Assembly: GCA_003993805.1 (NCBI GenBank)
Contig: RSEF01000014.1
Coordinates: forward strand, 868,001-932,000
Direction: 5' to 3'
From: Himantopus leucocephalus
Taxonomy: Eukaryota > Chordata > Aves > Charadriiformes > Recurvirostridae
Length of the DNA stretch: 64,000 nt
Within the stretch, counting starts at the first letter, position 1. Each line of letters opens with the position of its first letter. Under the pieces are notes generated by a model. It was not told where the DNA came from, ran no database searches, and saw only the letters and a program-made list of their open reading frames with translations. The position numbers and the translations under genes were made by a program. Positions 45,401 through 58,041 of this stretch are shown here, one piece after another.

Positions 45401-48400
45401 TCTAAACAGAAAATGTGAGATGGAAAAAACCCCAACCAACTGCTGTAACTCTTCTCCTGGTTGGTCTCTCCTGCTGCTTTTACAGGCATCCCTGTTTGGT
45501 TTTGGCTTTGTTTTTGTATAATATAGACCTCCCTGCTGGGCTGGTTCTCCCCAAATGTGCTTCCCGGGAAACACCTTGGTTGCAGTCTTCCACTATAAAG
45601 TATTGCCATTCTGGTGTCATTAGTGAAATTTTCCACTGAAGCAACTGAGAAATGTTCCACAAAATTCACAGAAATGGTTTATAATCCTCAGCCTAAGAAG
45701 TTAGGGAATTCCACATTAAAATTAGCTTTGGACACATGTATTAGCAAACGTGAGATTTAGTTGGTGCCCTCTCACCCTGTACTTGTGTCCTATTGGCAAT
45801 ATATTGCATCTTTGAGCCTTTATAGCAAAAAATGCCTGATCTGCAATACACCACGCAATTAGGTTTGTTTTTAAACAGGTTGTCATAATGCTTCAGAAAG
45901 TTTGCGTTAGTTTTGTTCTCAGGAAATGAAAGCGAGATTCATGAGTAAGTGCAAATTAATCGGGTATAGAGACGGATCTGGTTTCTTTAACAACTACAGT
46001 CTTAACTATGGAGTAACTGAGTGTAACTGACTCCTCATAATCTGCTTCAGTTCACTGTACAGAAGAGAAGAGCAATTCTTTTGCAACTTATAACAGTATC
46101 TAATAATTTCTGAAAGAGGAGTAAAAAGAGATGACTTCACCACTTAAGGCCATTTTTAGTCAGAATATTGTTTTTTCCCTTGGAATTATCCCATTCCAGT
46201 TCTCTAATTTGAGTTGTCTTATTCCTGTAATAGAGGCTTAGTTATTAATAGCATTATTCAGATGAAACAGTGGTAAATTTCTAGCTATTTTTATTCATCA
46301 AGTGTCCTGAGCATATTTTTCTGCCTCTTGTTATAATCTTCTACAGAGCTACACGCAAGTGAGCGCTTTCCTATTCCCCCAACTGCTATAACTCAATGTG
46401 ATGGCTTTAAATAATAGGAAGCCATAAAATATGATGGAGTTAAGCAAATTCATGTGGAAATAACGTGAAAAATATTATTTGGCGTAGGTACAGATCTTAG
46501 TTTTGATTTTACCTGTCCATTGCTGCATTAAAAGATGTTCCTTTTATGGTCTGAATCAACAAAATATAGAACTGCTAAAGGGAGATTTCCTCACTCTTGC
46601 CTGAGAAACAAGTCAGTGATGCTCCTCTCCATATATCTTATTAAACAAAATATCATTTCGATGTGTCTTATGTGAGGACATTTAAACGTACTTGATGGCA
46701 TTTGGTTTTCATTGCTAGGAAGTGAGTTCACGAAGTTGTGATTAAGGTTAGCCAGAATGAGCAATCGGGGAGGTTGATGTGTGAAGGTAAACTAGTGTCA
46801 GCGTGAGCCTGGCTGGTGGCTATTCGTACACTGCCACGTGTGCCCTGGGTGTTATCGAGAGGAGGAATGTAGGGTGCTCGCTACCAGTGTGCAGCTGCAG
46901 TTGTATTCCTGTTCATGGCAAAACTTCAGTGGGGAAGACTCAGGTTATATGTCCCTTCTGTGATTTCAGGTGTGATCTCTGCAAGGATGTGGTTATCTAT
47001 CTTACTTTCTCAGGGCACTGAGGCAGCCTGTGGTGCGCACAGGGTTTATTCTGACTTTTTTCAGGTGGAGAAATAGAGTATAAGCTGTCAGAGCAGCTCA
47101 GTGGTGGGTCTAGATGGACCGTTCTCATCTTCTGCACCTGTACATTTTATATACTTTAAATACTGTATTGCTGTCAGTTTGCTGCATGGTAAGCTGTATT
47201 TTAAGGTGTTCTCTACTCGTGGCTGCTGAGTGACTGTGCATGCATGTGTGCGCTGCTCGGCTCAGGGAGACCTCGACCTGAAGTGGGAGAGGTGACAGAG
47301 AAAACGTGCCTCTGGGAAAGGGGCACTGCACAGGGCTGCAAGTGCTGCTTAATAAGAAAAGTACACCTGTGCCAGATTAGAGGATCTTTTGTTCAACACG
47401 CTGCATAAATCAGAAGACGAGAATGAATAGCCATGATTTATATTCTGCATTACTATGCACATGATGCTTTTTGCTGGAGAAGAGGGGCCAAAACAGGTGA
47501 TATGTTTAAAAAGAAAGTCTGGTTTAATTGCTGGACTGAAGCCAGGTGCATCCTTCACCGCATCACCTGCCGAAAGTAGGAGCACAGCAATGGTGACGTG
47601 CATCTTAACTGGGAGGGATGCTGATCTTCCTGCTCCTCCAGTGATTAGCTGTGTGATTGAAGAAAAATATAGCTTGATCCTGTATGACTATTAAAAAAAA
47701 CCCCCAAACTATGGGTTTTTCATGTTGTCTGGGACAACCCTTTTACTGGAGTCTTAACCAAAAGAAGTGATGGTGCTAAGCAGGCTTCTTACTTTGTCCT
47801 CACCTGCATTGTCTGTGCTCACTGCCTGACTCTGCATTTCCAGTGCTTAGTTACTCTTTGGAAAAAATATCTCCAAGTAACAAGACGTGCAGCAGTATTC
47901 TGTAAATTTCTGCTGTAACCAGTCCTTCCACTGCTTCTTCTACTGTTTAAATTAAGCTCCAGGTTCACAGAGGCTCATAATCCCACAGCAATGCCCATGT
48001 CTAACACTTAACCAGGCCTATCTAAATTTTTTTTCTCAGTAAATACAGGACTGTACTTTTTTTGTTTTCACAATTGAAGTACAGGTTTTGACTGAGCTTT
48101 TTAGAGTGGAAATAAAGTGACATCCATGTCTTTGGTGGATGTGCAAGGAGAAGAATTGGCGACATGATTTTTAGGGTTATTTCTCAAGCTCTGCTTTTCA
48201 AACATTCAGGTGAACTTGTGTCTCTTTGAAGATCTGTTTCCTTAGATTTCAGAGCACTGCCGCGCTGGTTGTTCTTCATCTTCCTGTTGTATCAGAGCTC
48301 TGCGGTGAAGCAGCAACGCCTTCTGTGACAGCCGTGTACACTGACAAAGGAAACTCCTTTTGTTGTGCCTCAAAAGAAGGCTCCTGAACTACACGGTCCC

Positions 48401-48999
48401 AGATTTGCACTTTTTAAATCAGCTGTCTGAAAGCTGCTAGGCTTCTCTTGGTCAACAGCAGTGTTATTTACAGCCTGCCTTCCTTGAGGGTAGGAGATAA
48501 AATACTCCTTTCACACCAAATATTTGTACTTCTAATTGGAACAGAAGACTTAATGAACTTGATATTTTTACATCCATACTCAGAGAAACTGGTTTCTTCT
48601 GGCCCTGCCCTGAATTACTTGTGTGCTAAGAAAGATTATTAAAAACGCCTCACTTGAAAATCAGGGTGGGAAAAGACTCTGGGGCTTGTTTCTTCTGCCC
48701 TGGGTTCAAACCTGCTGACCTGCAACTCTGCAGTTGTCGTAAGGTCAGGAAGGTGGAAGGACCCTCCGAGAGGGCAGTAGAGTGAGGTGGGACCCTCTCC
48801 CATCACACAGGGTCTTTGCAAGCTGCTTCACCGTACCCTATACTCTGGTCATTTTTAGTGACAGAAGGTCAGAGCTTTTAGCTGAGTAAATGGAAGTTTC
48901 ATATGATGTAGATATAAAAGTATTAAATAAAAGCTTTTTACTTGGAAGGGAGGAAAAAACCCAAACAAACCCACGAAGGAAGCTGGTAGAAGGAAGGTA
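42468..48999. other. Long non-coding stretch, no gene seen
   Basis: Over 6 kb without a supported gene. A CpG-richer spot lies at 44165-44225. Frames at 45325-45669 (114 codons, minus) and 43966-44318 (minus) lack domains. An AT-rich block at 46385-46500 with GGAAGCCATAAAATATGATG and AAGCAAATTCATGTGG looks possibly constrained. No named repeat was recognised. Confidence 0.45.
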
Positions 49000-51900
49000 T
49001 CTTCAGTGTCTCTAGGATTTCTGCAAGAATAAGCAGGGAAATTATTAATTGGTGTTTTGGGAGAGGTAATAACATTTCAACAACTAAAATTAAATCCTTA
49101 TCTCTTTTGCAACAGAAACGGAAGACTACAGAGGTTATATGGGGAAATATTGTCGATGTTCTCCAAGTTCAAGTGGCCTCTGAGCGCACACTTGCCAGCT
49201 CCAGTACTAAAGTTTCCAGCAGATATTTTGCTCTTGTTAAATCTGAACACTTCCCTTCCACAGTTGAAGGGTTACAGGAGGCTTTGCTGAGTCCGTAGGG
49301 CACTCAGCATCCTGGAAAAGCAGAAGGAGCCCTTGGAGAGGGGCCATTTGTCACCACAGCTCTATATGGTTTTAAGATGTGATAGAGTATTTCAAGATGT
49401 CAGCCCATACTCTAGTGGATAATGGTAGTAATTGTATTTACAGTTGCCTGTAACTGGATTTGTAGAGTCCCATCAGCGATGTGGAGGACCAACGTGGTGC
49501 GGCTGCCAAATGTAGCAAGGTGGGAGATACCATGGGGAAGCTGCAGGGGCTGTTTGAGCTTTGTGGGTGTGAAGAGTCTGCCAGCTGACAGTGTCCTTGA
49601 GTGAGAATAAAATCAAGGAGAACCTAAACTCAGTTTTTCTAAATAAACTACACATGGTATGTTCCAGAGAAGCCTAAACATATATCTTTTTTTTAGCTGT
49701 GATGGGTGAATGTCTAAGGACGGGTTTTGTTTCCTCTCTTGATGTTTTATGCTTCACATGCTAATTCCAAGCGTTGCCAAAAGCTCTGACAAAACTTACT
49801 TTTATTAGAAATTTCCCTTTTTAGTTCTTCTCTCATGCTTTCACAAAGCTCGTGATTTACAGACATAGCCTTGAGCAGTTTCTACAGCTTCCTGTATGTC
49901 TGCCAAACAAAGAAAGCACAGGTACTGCAGGTACAGCATTTCCCTCTGCTGTAAGCCGCCCGGCAGTGCTCCATCCCTCGGCTCTTTTTTCCCTGTGCTG
50001 CTGCTCAGCAGTGGTTCACCTCACCCTTCCATCTCTGCTGCAGTCCTTCCACCCCAGCCCCCCTCAGTGTGCATTTAATAGGTGCATCCCCCCTCGTGTC
50101 TTCTTGCCGGCTCTTTGGTGGGACCGTTCAATACAGAGCAATGGATCTGGACCTTTGCTTAAGTTTTGCATCTTGCCATCTTTGAATCTAATTTTTGTAG
50201 TTCAGGTCCTATAAACTGTATTTCACTGTTTCCCAAGTCTCTTGCCTTCTAAGCTCTGATGTGGTAGTTGAGATTTTAGGCCATTTAGCTGCAGCACCTT
50301 GTGCTAGAACTGGTATTTGCTCCTTTCCTAGGAGATAGAGATTCGGGCCAGATATTTGGTTTAAGTTACTAAAACTCAGTGTGGGGCAGCACCTGACTAC
50401 GTGGCTATGGGGTGGAGGGGCCAGGTGGGCGGTGTAGTGCAACAGCAGTAAGTTGGTGGAGCTGCACTTCCCTGAGGTCGGTGAAGGTCCCCACCAGATG
50501 GATGTCCATCAGCCTCCCTCTGCCACAGGCAAAGCTGTTTTTTCTGCATTGCGCCTAAAAGGAGCCTGAAGCAAGCAGCTCGGACATACAACAGTAGGGG
50601 AGATGAGGACAGCCAATCCTCCCCCAAGCAATTTTGGTCTTCTCAAGTATTCTGTTTTATATGAAAATGCATATCTCCTGAGCTGTAGAATAGGGGTGAG
50701 ATGCCTTCTAGAAGGGGTTTCTTGCGCCTTTTCTTCTGCATATTTTCAACTGAGTATTTGTAAAAGATCTCATCGTTACTTTCTGCAGACCAAAATCCTA
50801 AGAACTGGTATCAGTGCTTTTCAACAAGTAGAGATCTTTCCCAACATTAGTATTCCATGGAGCTATTGAAGCACGCCCTGTGCACTGCTCTATAAGGGAT
50901 GATTAAGTTCTCATTGCATGAGATGAGGGATTTTCCCACAGGTGTTCCCAGCTGGCACGTACATGCTCCTGTACAGGGTGCAGCACAGTGTGGCCGTCTT
51001 TGATCTGGTTGTTTGCTGCCTTCTGTCCTGGAGGAAACTGCACTTCTGTAGTGCTAGGGTTATACAAAAATAATATGCTTTAGATGTCTTCAGCCAGAAA
51101 GGCATGATGGACCATGCCATGAATATTACTAAGATACCAGCTTGGAACCTGGAGTACTACTTGCTCCAGACAAATATTTGGGTTTTTTTGTGGCTGCAGT
51201 GATGGATGCTGGAAGGGGAGAAATATCCTTCAAGCTCCTTCTCCAGTTACTCGAAAGAGAAGGGTAGAGAATATTTATAAATGTTCCTAGAGATTTGAGA
51301 GAGAAGAGAGGTTTGAAGGACTGCAGATACAACTATCCTTTAATAGAAAAGTGAAGTGTAAATCATAGTCGGATGAGAGCCTGTCACAGTCATTCCCCAC
51401 TGGCTTCCCCTTGCCATGAAGGGACTGTTGCAGTGATCTTCGCTCCTCTCTCTGCTCTGTGTTTTGTTGAACTGTTTTCTCTGTAAATTGAAAATGGGAT
51501 ATCCATAATGTGCAGACATTCTGGCAGGCAGGGTGTCAGAAAATCTGTGTATGATGCTCTTGTAACGATGTTTTCTAGTGGCTGCAGCTTTGTCAGATAC
51601 GCACAGACATCCATCCGTGGTAATATTCCATAAATACACGTATATGGCCAAATCACTGAGCAGTGCAACACATGGGCTGAATAGGCTTTAGCTTAGAATT
51701 GAGCATTCAGTTTATATGTTTTGGCAGAAAAAGATGAATTTCTGGTATTCCTTATCTTTCTATGATAGCTCTTTCCCAGGCCATCCTTACTTCGCTTTTA
51801 TGAGCCTCAGGCTGACTGGGAGAAAGTGTTTGCTTCAGATAGCCCATCCGTTGTTTGATAGTGCTTTGGGTTCTGCCTTTGTGCAAACGTTACTGTGTTG

Positions 51901-52429
51901 GTTCCCATTGTCTTTGTGTCCTTGGCACCCCATTTTCTTCTCATTACGCAAGATATTCATGATATGCTCTGCAGTCTGGATGAGTCCTTCTCGTGTCTAC
52001 TATTGCCATATGTCTAATGGCAGATAAGCAGTATGCAGCTTGTTATCTCAATGGAGAGCCCGAGTCTTACTGTGGTTGGTGGAGCCACAATAATTTATAT
52101 TAGCTGAATCTAGGGCATCATCACAAGTCTTTGGTTTGCTTAATGCACTTCCCTAAAACTGAGCTGCTGGATGAGGGAGGTCGGGTTGTTTTTTTGATGT
52201 GGTGTTGGTTTGAGTAGTTGGGTTAGCAGAAGGCACTTCTGATCAGTTTTTAACTCTGGCCTCGCACTTTTTTTTTTAACTGCAACTGTACCCTGACACT
52301 AACCGTATTGCTCTTGTCGGGAGATTAATAGAATGACAGTGAAATACTGGAGTACTCAGAAATACAGGATAGGAGCTATGCTCATACCCTGAAGGTCTCT
52401 CTAGCTATCATCAGTTCACCAAAACAACG
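49000..52429. other. Non-coding, no gene seen
   Basis: Overlapping open frames at 49057-49298 follow an acceptor-like TATCTCTTTTGCAACAG but have no recognised domain. A 120-codon frame at 49852-50214 is Ser/Pro/Leu-rich and looks like chance. No repeat family was recognised. Confidence 0.45.
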
Positions 52430-52720
52430 CGTGGTAATCTCCTAAAAGAGTACATTTCTGCCTCTCAGCTGAAAACACATTTAATCTGATCTTTTTGTGG
52501 CATCCCTATGTTACAGAATGCTGAAATTCTCTTGAGTAGATTTGTTTTGTTGTTTTCACCATATGACTGCTCTAATCTGTCAGATTTATGATCTGATTAT
52601 GTTGCTTTATTGTTAGATCCTAAATTAATTAACACTGCAATGGTGCTGGCTCATTAGCAATATTCATTGGGGTCATCCCACACAGATAAGCATATCATCA
52701 ACCTAAGGACATGGATTTCC
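52430..52720. promoter_or_regulatory. Candidate conserved non-coding element
   Basis: AT-rich, repeat-free and frame-free sequence with clustered transcription-factor-like words: ATCTGATTATG near 52591, AAATTAATTAAC at about 52622-52633, GCTCATTAGCAATATTCATT near 52648, and AGATAAGCATATC near 52685 (GATA-type). These are visible; enhancer function is inferred from density and composition alone. Confidence 0.3.
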
Positions 52721-55700
52721 TCTTTATATTACCACATCATTCATTTGTCCTTCCTGTCTCAGTGACACTCTGTGTTAATCCTTAATGCCAAAAAAGTCCA
52801 CTTAACTATCTTACTTGCTACTTGCCCTTCATCATCAGTTCCCATATGGAATGTTTTAATGTTTGTTCGCACTGGGCAGTATGGTCTGCTGCTGTGCTCC
52901 CATCTTTCCCGAGCCTTCTGCCTTTGCTACTTGTATGCAAAGCTGTATTCACAGTGTCACTGCGGGAATTATTTGATTTATTTTGCATGCAAGAGAGATA
53001 CATCTTATTGAGTTCTCCTGCTTTGGCAATAACTAGGTATCAATATATCAATTGTCAGGTCAAGTCTCCTAAATAACATCTGGCTGAGCCTGCTGTTTCT
53101 TTATTTGTTAATAAAGCAATTTTTCCTCCTATCATCTTGCAGAGTGCTATTACTCAGAGGTTGTGTTTTCTCTATGTTGTGGCTCTGAGTCTCATTTCAA
53201 AACAAACCTATAAGGCCTGGTTGTGATGGGATTGTCTGTTAAAGCCGGTGTTTATCAAACACTGTCTCCCTCCTCTGCGAAAGGTTAACCTCTGTTACCT
53301 TATAGTGCTGTGTGCCTTGGACACTTCAGGAGCCTCATGGCTATGTGTCATGGTCTGAGGCAGCTACTAACTCATGTGGTGGACACCAGATATCACCTGA
53401 AATTTTGAAAAATGTCTCTCTGGGTGTGTTGTGATATTTTTGCCCTGTGTTAGATTACATGAAGCGAATGAGCAGGAGCTTTAGTGAAATACTACCATCC
53501 TGGCTTTTGTAATTGTGTTGGAGTTCCCCAGGCCACGCACTTCTTATATGAGTCTATGGAAAGCCAAAGCTTGCATGGTCCTGGAAGTGGCACTACTCTA
53601 CTCATCTAATTCAGCCCATGAAACACAAAACCAAAGACTTCCTCAGGTTAATTCTTGCCCGGATTAGGTCACCTGCTGCAGAGTGCAGGAGTCAAGTGAA
53701 GTGTGCAGAAATTTATTTTTTGCTGAAGTAGTCTAGGCTGCTCATCCTTGAGTATCCGAGAGCTGTAAACAGCCTTTTTTTCCATTATGTAATCAGACGT
53801 GTCTGCTGTACAGCCACCAAGAGTTGGGAATTGGCCAGTTAGGTGTTTCCATCACTTGGCTGGAAGTTTGGGGAGGGGTTGCAGGAGAGGCAGCCCAGTC
53901 CTGCATACAGAGCAGGGATGGGTTGGTGAGCTTTAGACTACAATATTACTTTTATGTATCTTTATATCTTTTAGAGTTCACCCCGTCTGTCAGATAAAAG
54001 TCAACAGGAATGGATTAAAGTTCCCCAAAATACATTTGACCTTGTCAAAACACTTTCATCTCCTTGACTGTCATTTCACCGGTATCTTTCGTGTTTCAAG
54101 TCACAGGCAAATTTTGAAGCCTGAGAATTTCCTAGGGATGGATTTTGCGCGCTCTCATCAGCTCTCTGCCCTGCACTGGAGCCTTTCCAGAGTGAAGACG
54201 TGGTGGCTTGTGGTGGCCTCCCTAAGAGCAAGGTGTGAACCTTTGAGTGACTCGAGTGTTCAGTAAGGCAGGACTGACGCACCAGCTGGGCCTCGCCAGG
54301 GTCACACCAGCTCCCTGAAGGAGCCGTGGGTGTGAGCAAACACATTTTAACAGTGGTACAACAGTAAAAAGGATGAGACACAGACACTGAGAATAAAATG
54401 TGCAAACCAAAACAGGGATGTATTTTCTTTGTTGCAAGGAGTGGGAAGTCTCCTAGTAGTGTAGGTCTTGTGCAGTCAAGCATGGTCCTCTCAGTGGTGC
54501 TTTAAGGTGATGGTATAGGTAGCAGATAAAAAGGAGGCGGCAGTGGTCTGCATTTTGGTTGTGGTGCTAATCAGAATTGTCCTCGTTTATCAGATCTCGC
54601 TGGTAGCTGGGATACCCAGAGCTCCTTTGCTGCAGCTCCCTTGGCCTGTGTGTTTTGTAAACCTCAAAATGACATTTCCCAATGACCACCAAAACAATAG
54701 AGGTTGACCTTCCTCCCAACTAAGAGATGCTAAGGGGAGCAGTAGCAGTTTAAAGCTGTTTAAAGCCCAAATCCTCCTAAGCCTTCCATTTAGGATTATT
54801 TGAATTGATGTACATTGCTGTCTGAGAAGTTTCTTGCTACAGGCAGTGTATTGACATTGCCAGTATCTACTGCTTCTGCAAGAAAGAAAACAGCTTGAAC
54901 AAGGGCTTTGAAAGTATCAGTCTGTTCAGAAGCCAGACAGAGTTGGCAATTGAAGCTGGGTATCAGGAGTATGTTAACATTTCATTTAATCGCAAACCAT
55001 CATCTCTTTCGATGACCATCTCAGTAATGTGCCCAGAATAACCACTTTCACTGAAGTCTAAAGACTGGTATTGTATTTAGGGTTATCATTCCAGTATGCA
55101 TAGAAGAACTAGAAGAAGCCTGAAGGGAAAATAGATGTAAGAAAGTAATTCTTGATGTTAGAGATGCCAGGGTTATACACATGAAGAAAGTTACTCTGAG
55201 ATTTTATTTTCCTTTAAGGGAAGACAGATGTGTGAGTATGTGTAATAAACAGAGGAAAAAAAATCATAAGCCTTTAAAACAAGCAAACAAATGAATGCAC
55301 ATCCCTAACATGACTCGGTGCATGTGGTAGTCTGTAAGTAGTTCACTACAGTTGTCCTTCAAAGTAGTTCTCAGGCTGGGATTGCAAAAGATTTGGAAAC
55401 AAATTATTTAGTGAGAAGAAATAAAGGGTATGGTATCCAAAAGTGAAATAAATCCCTTAGCGCTTGATCTGGAGTAAAGGAAATACTTGGGAATGTCTCC
55501 AGGTCAGAACAAATCAAACAGGATTTTGATTCAGCAATACCAAAACCCACCCCACCCTACTGCCAGTTCATTAATTGTGACTACCCAAAGCCATTGCTGT
55601 CACGAGGTGGATACGCACTGCTCTCCTCTGTGAGGGTCCCTGTTGTGAGGCTCATAGGATTGGGATTACAACTGTCCCACAGAATGAAGTGATAATGACG

Positions 55701-55924
55701 TTCATTTGTATGCACTTCAGTTGTACAGTTGTTGGGTCTCAAAATGAGAAGTATGGCAAAACCTCTGTTTAACTGGAATTAGTTTCTTTACATGAAATGG
55801 AGAGAGACTTCACTTGATTAATTTAAGTCTGCTTCCTGCCTTTCATTAGCAAATAAAAGCTTCTTTGTATGCTGGGGTGGGGGATATTGAGGTAGGGAGA
55901 GAGATATCAAAGGCCGCTGTTTTC
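52721..55924. other. Non-coding, no feature seen
   Basis: Mixed DNA. A 135-codon minus frame at 54076-54483 overlaps shorter frames and has no domain. No repeat or RNA gene was recognised. Confidence 0.5.
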
Positions 55925-56245
55925 TGCTGGGTGATTTTTCCGGATCAAGCCCGCAGGAAGCAGCCGGGACACTGGGACTGCTGCGAGGGGTCTCAGACGC
56001 AGATTGGGGCTGGCAGGTTTGTGCTCCAGGCTCCATGAGAAGACTTAGTCAGAAACTATTTTTGTTTAAAGCATTTCTCACTTTGTGCATTATTCAAGAC
56101 TTCAGGCCTTTTGCAGAGTCCCCCCGGCGTCCCCCGCTGCAAACAAAGGCCCATCTGTGACCTGGCTGCTGGCCGCTGCGTACAGCCAGGGGAACTTTCA
56201 TCCTTCCCAAGTTACAGATGGAACCGGAAAATCAAAAAGAGACCT
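55925..56245. other. GC-richer patch with scattered CpGs
   Basis: Two CpG-richer pieces (55935-56010 and 56120-56190, for example CCCCCCGGCGTCCCCCGC and GGCCGCTGCGTAC) flank an AT-rich centre. It is not dense enough for a CpG island and no transcript structure was found. Confidence 0.35.
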
Positions 56246-57737
56246 TGGTACTGAGGAGTCCTGAGGTCGGGGACAGCGCAGATTTGCTCCAGAGTTTTAC
56301 CACTGTCTTACAAGGATGCAAACATTTGCATGAATCTTAATAGCTTTGGGTTTTAGATAAAGCTGGATCCAGCTTTGTACCAAAGTTACCTCTGGCAGAT
56401 GCAATCTGAAGTTAGACCAAGGCAATGTTTTTTGTTTCTTTTTCCCCTTTTTTTCTCAGGAAAAAATTATCTGCAAGAAGTATCATGCTTTTCCTAGTAA
56501 AATTGCTGATTTTGGGGTCCTTCATTAATCTTGGAAGAACCACGTGTCGATTAAGCTATGCAGACTGTGTGTTGTTTAACTTCCTAGCAGACATAGGTCT
56601 CTATTTAGTGTCACAGAAGAAGGTTCAAGGCTATCTTCTGACAGGGAATCAAGGAAAGCAAGAATTTCTCAGAGGTTTCTTGTGCTTTTGGAGAAGGGAG
56701 GCCCTACGTGGATGGGGCAGGAGGCAAAGTGAGAATTGTGCCAGAGCCGGTTTGATGTGGTGTCCTTAGGACAAAAAGCCTTGGGTAGTCATGTTGGATA
56801 GGCAGACAGTACAAAGGTGTTTGGTTTATTTAATTTTAATTATGGGGTTTTTTTAATTGTGGCACTGATGAAAAGGTCACAGAAAACATGCACAGGACCA
56901 GTGAAAGCTGTGTGGAGATACCTGATGGAAATGAAAAGAACACTCTTAGCCTTTCCCTTCTCTAAATCCCCAGTGCCCATCCCTGGGCACTGTGGGCAGA
57001 AAAGGGAGGCTGAAGCAGGGAAATGCTGAGTGGCTCTTGAAAGCCGCGAGAGCCTTTCTGAACATTGCTGTTCACTGGCAAAGTACGTCCTCACGCTGTC
57101 CTTCAGTGACTGGGATTGCTTTGCTCAGTGCTTAACCCTGAACATCAGTGATCTGAAACCTCTGTGGGGTGAAGAGGACCGGAAACATCACTATAAAGCC
57201 AATGTTAAAAGAGATGCTTTTTAAAAGTATACAAAAAGGAACAGGAATCTTGCACTGCATCACTTCCTACAGAAAGGAAAGTCGTGGACTGAACCCTCCT
57301 GACTTTGCCGTGAGTCACAGCCTCCCAGCCACGCTGTGGTCAGGAGAAGGGAGGGCTGACCCCACAGCCGTCACTCTCAGTTCAAGATGATCAACTGTTT
57401 CTTGAAAGTCTTCTGGAGATGACTCACAGCTCTCCCTTCACGCTACAGCCTGCAGGCAAAAACTTTCGATCTGGAAAAGGAGTGAGTGAAGGTATCTGCC
57501 ACAGACCATCACGCTTTTACTGCGGATGGAAACTGTCAGTCACCTGTTGAATTGTGCAGTCTGTGAGCATGACAAGCCCTGTTTCCCATTATTTTGGAGA
57601 AAAGAAAAACAATCAGGAAAAGAAAGTAACTTTCTGAATGAAAAGAGCCTGGTTTGATTTTACAGTTTCAAATTGCAACAGTTTCCAATTTTATCTCTTT
57701 CCTCCTGAGCTGTTAATCCCCGATCAGAACATGAATG
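56246..57737. other. Non-coding, one strong acceptor-like site
   Basis: A long pyrimidine tract at 56427-56457 ends in TTTTTTTCTCAG at 56460, an excellent splice-acceptor look-alike. The open frame that spans it starts upstream of the tract (56425-56769) and has no recognised domain. Other frames are below 90 codons. Confidence 0.4.
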
Positions 57738-58041
57738 CAGTGAGTGAGGGGGATTTTATCAACATCTAAAGGTTTTTTCAGTGGTGCCCAGTGATAGAAC
57801 AAGAGATAACGGGCACAAACTTGAACATAGGAAGTTCCATCTAAACACGAGGGGGGACTTCTCTCCTTTGAGGATGGCAGAGCACAGGCACAGACTGCCC
57901 AGAGAGGTGGTGGAGGCATTCCAAACCCGCCTGGACACCATCCTGTGCAGCCTGCTGTAGGTGACCCTGCTCTGGCAGGGGGGTTGGACTGGATGATCTC
58001 TAGAGGTCCCTTCCAACCCTAACCATTCTGTGATTCTGTGA
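57738..58041 (+). mobile_element. CR1 LINE 3' end, avian type
   Basis: CR1 elements are the dominant avian LINEs and are usually 5'-truncated copies made by target-primed reverse transcription. Here the plus strand shows, in order: GATTTTATCAACATCTAAAG; TTTTCAGTGGTGCCCAGTGA; ATAACGGGCACAAACTTGAA; GGAAGTTCCATCTAAACACG; GACTGCCCAGAGAGGTGGTG; AACCCGCCTGGACACCATCC; GGGGGGTTGGACTGGATGAT; CTCTAGAGGTCCCTTCCAAC; and the tail ATTCTGTGATTCTGTGAG. Compared with the remembered consensus, segments are missing near 57772 and near 57918. It is truncated, carries no reverse-transcriptase region, and is inactive. Its clear similarity makes it the least decayed repeat in the window. The open frame on its minus strand (57759-58208) is a by-product. 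Confidence 0.95.

Noticed and set aside
46803..47021. Cys-rich frame with a CPFCDFRCDLC stretch resembling a zinc finger
   Set aside because: The spacing of Cys and His does not fit C2H2, RING or LIM patterns beyond a local coincidence, and no neighbouring fingers or splice signals support it.
48690..48730. GGGTTCAAACCTGC resembling a tRNA T-arm
   Set aside because: No matching acceptor stem, D-arm or anticodon arm could be placed around it.
58010..58025. CCAACCCTAACC resembling telomere repeat
   Set aside because: It is part of the CR1 3' consensus; there is no TTAGGG array.
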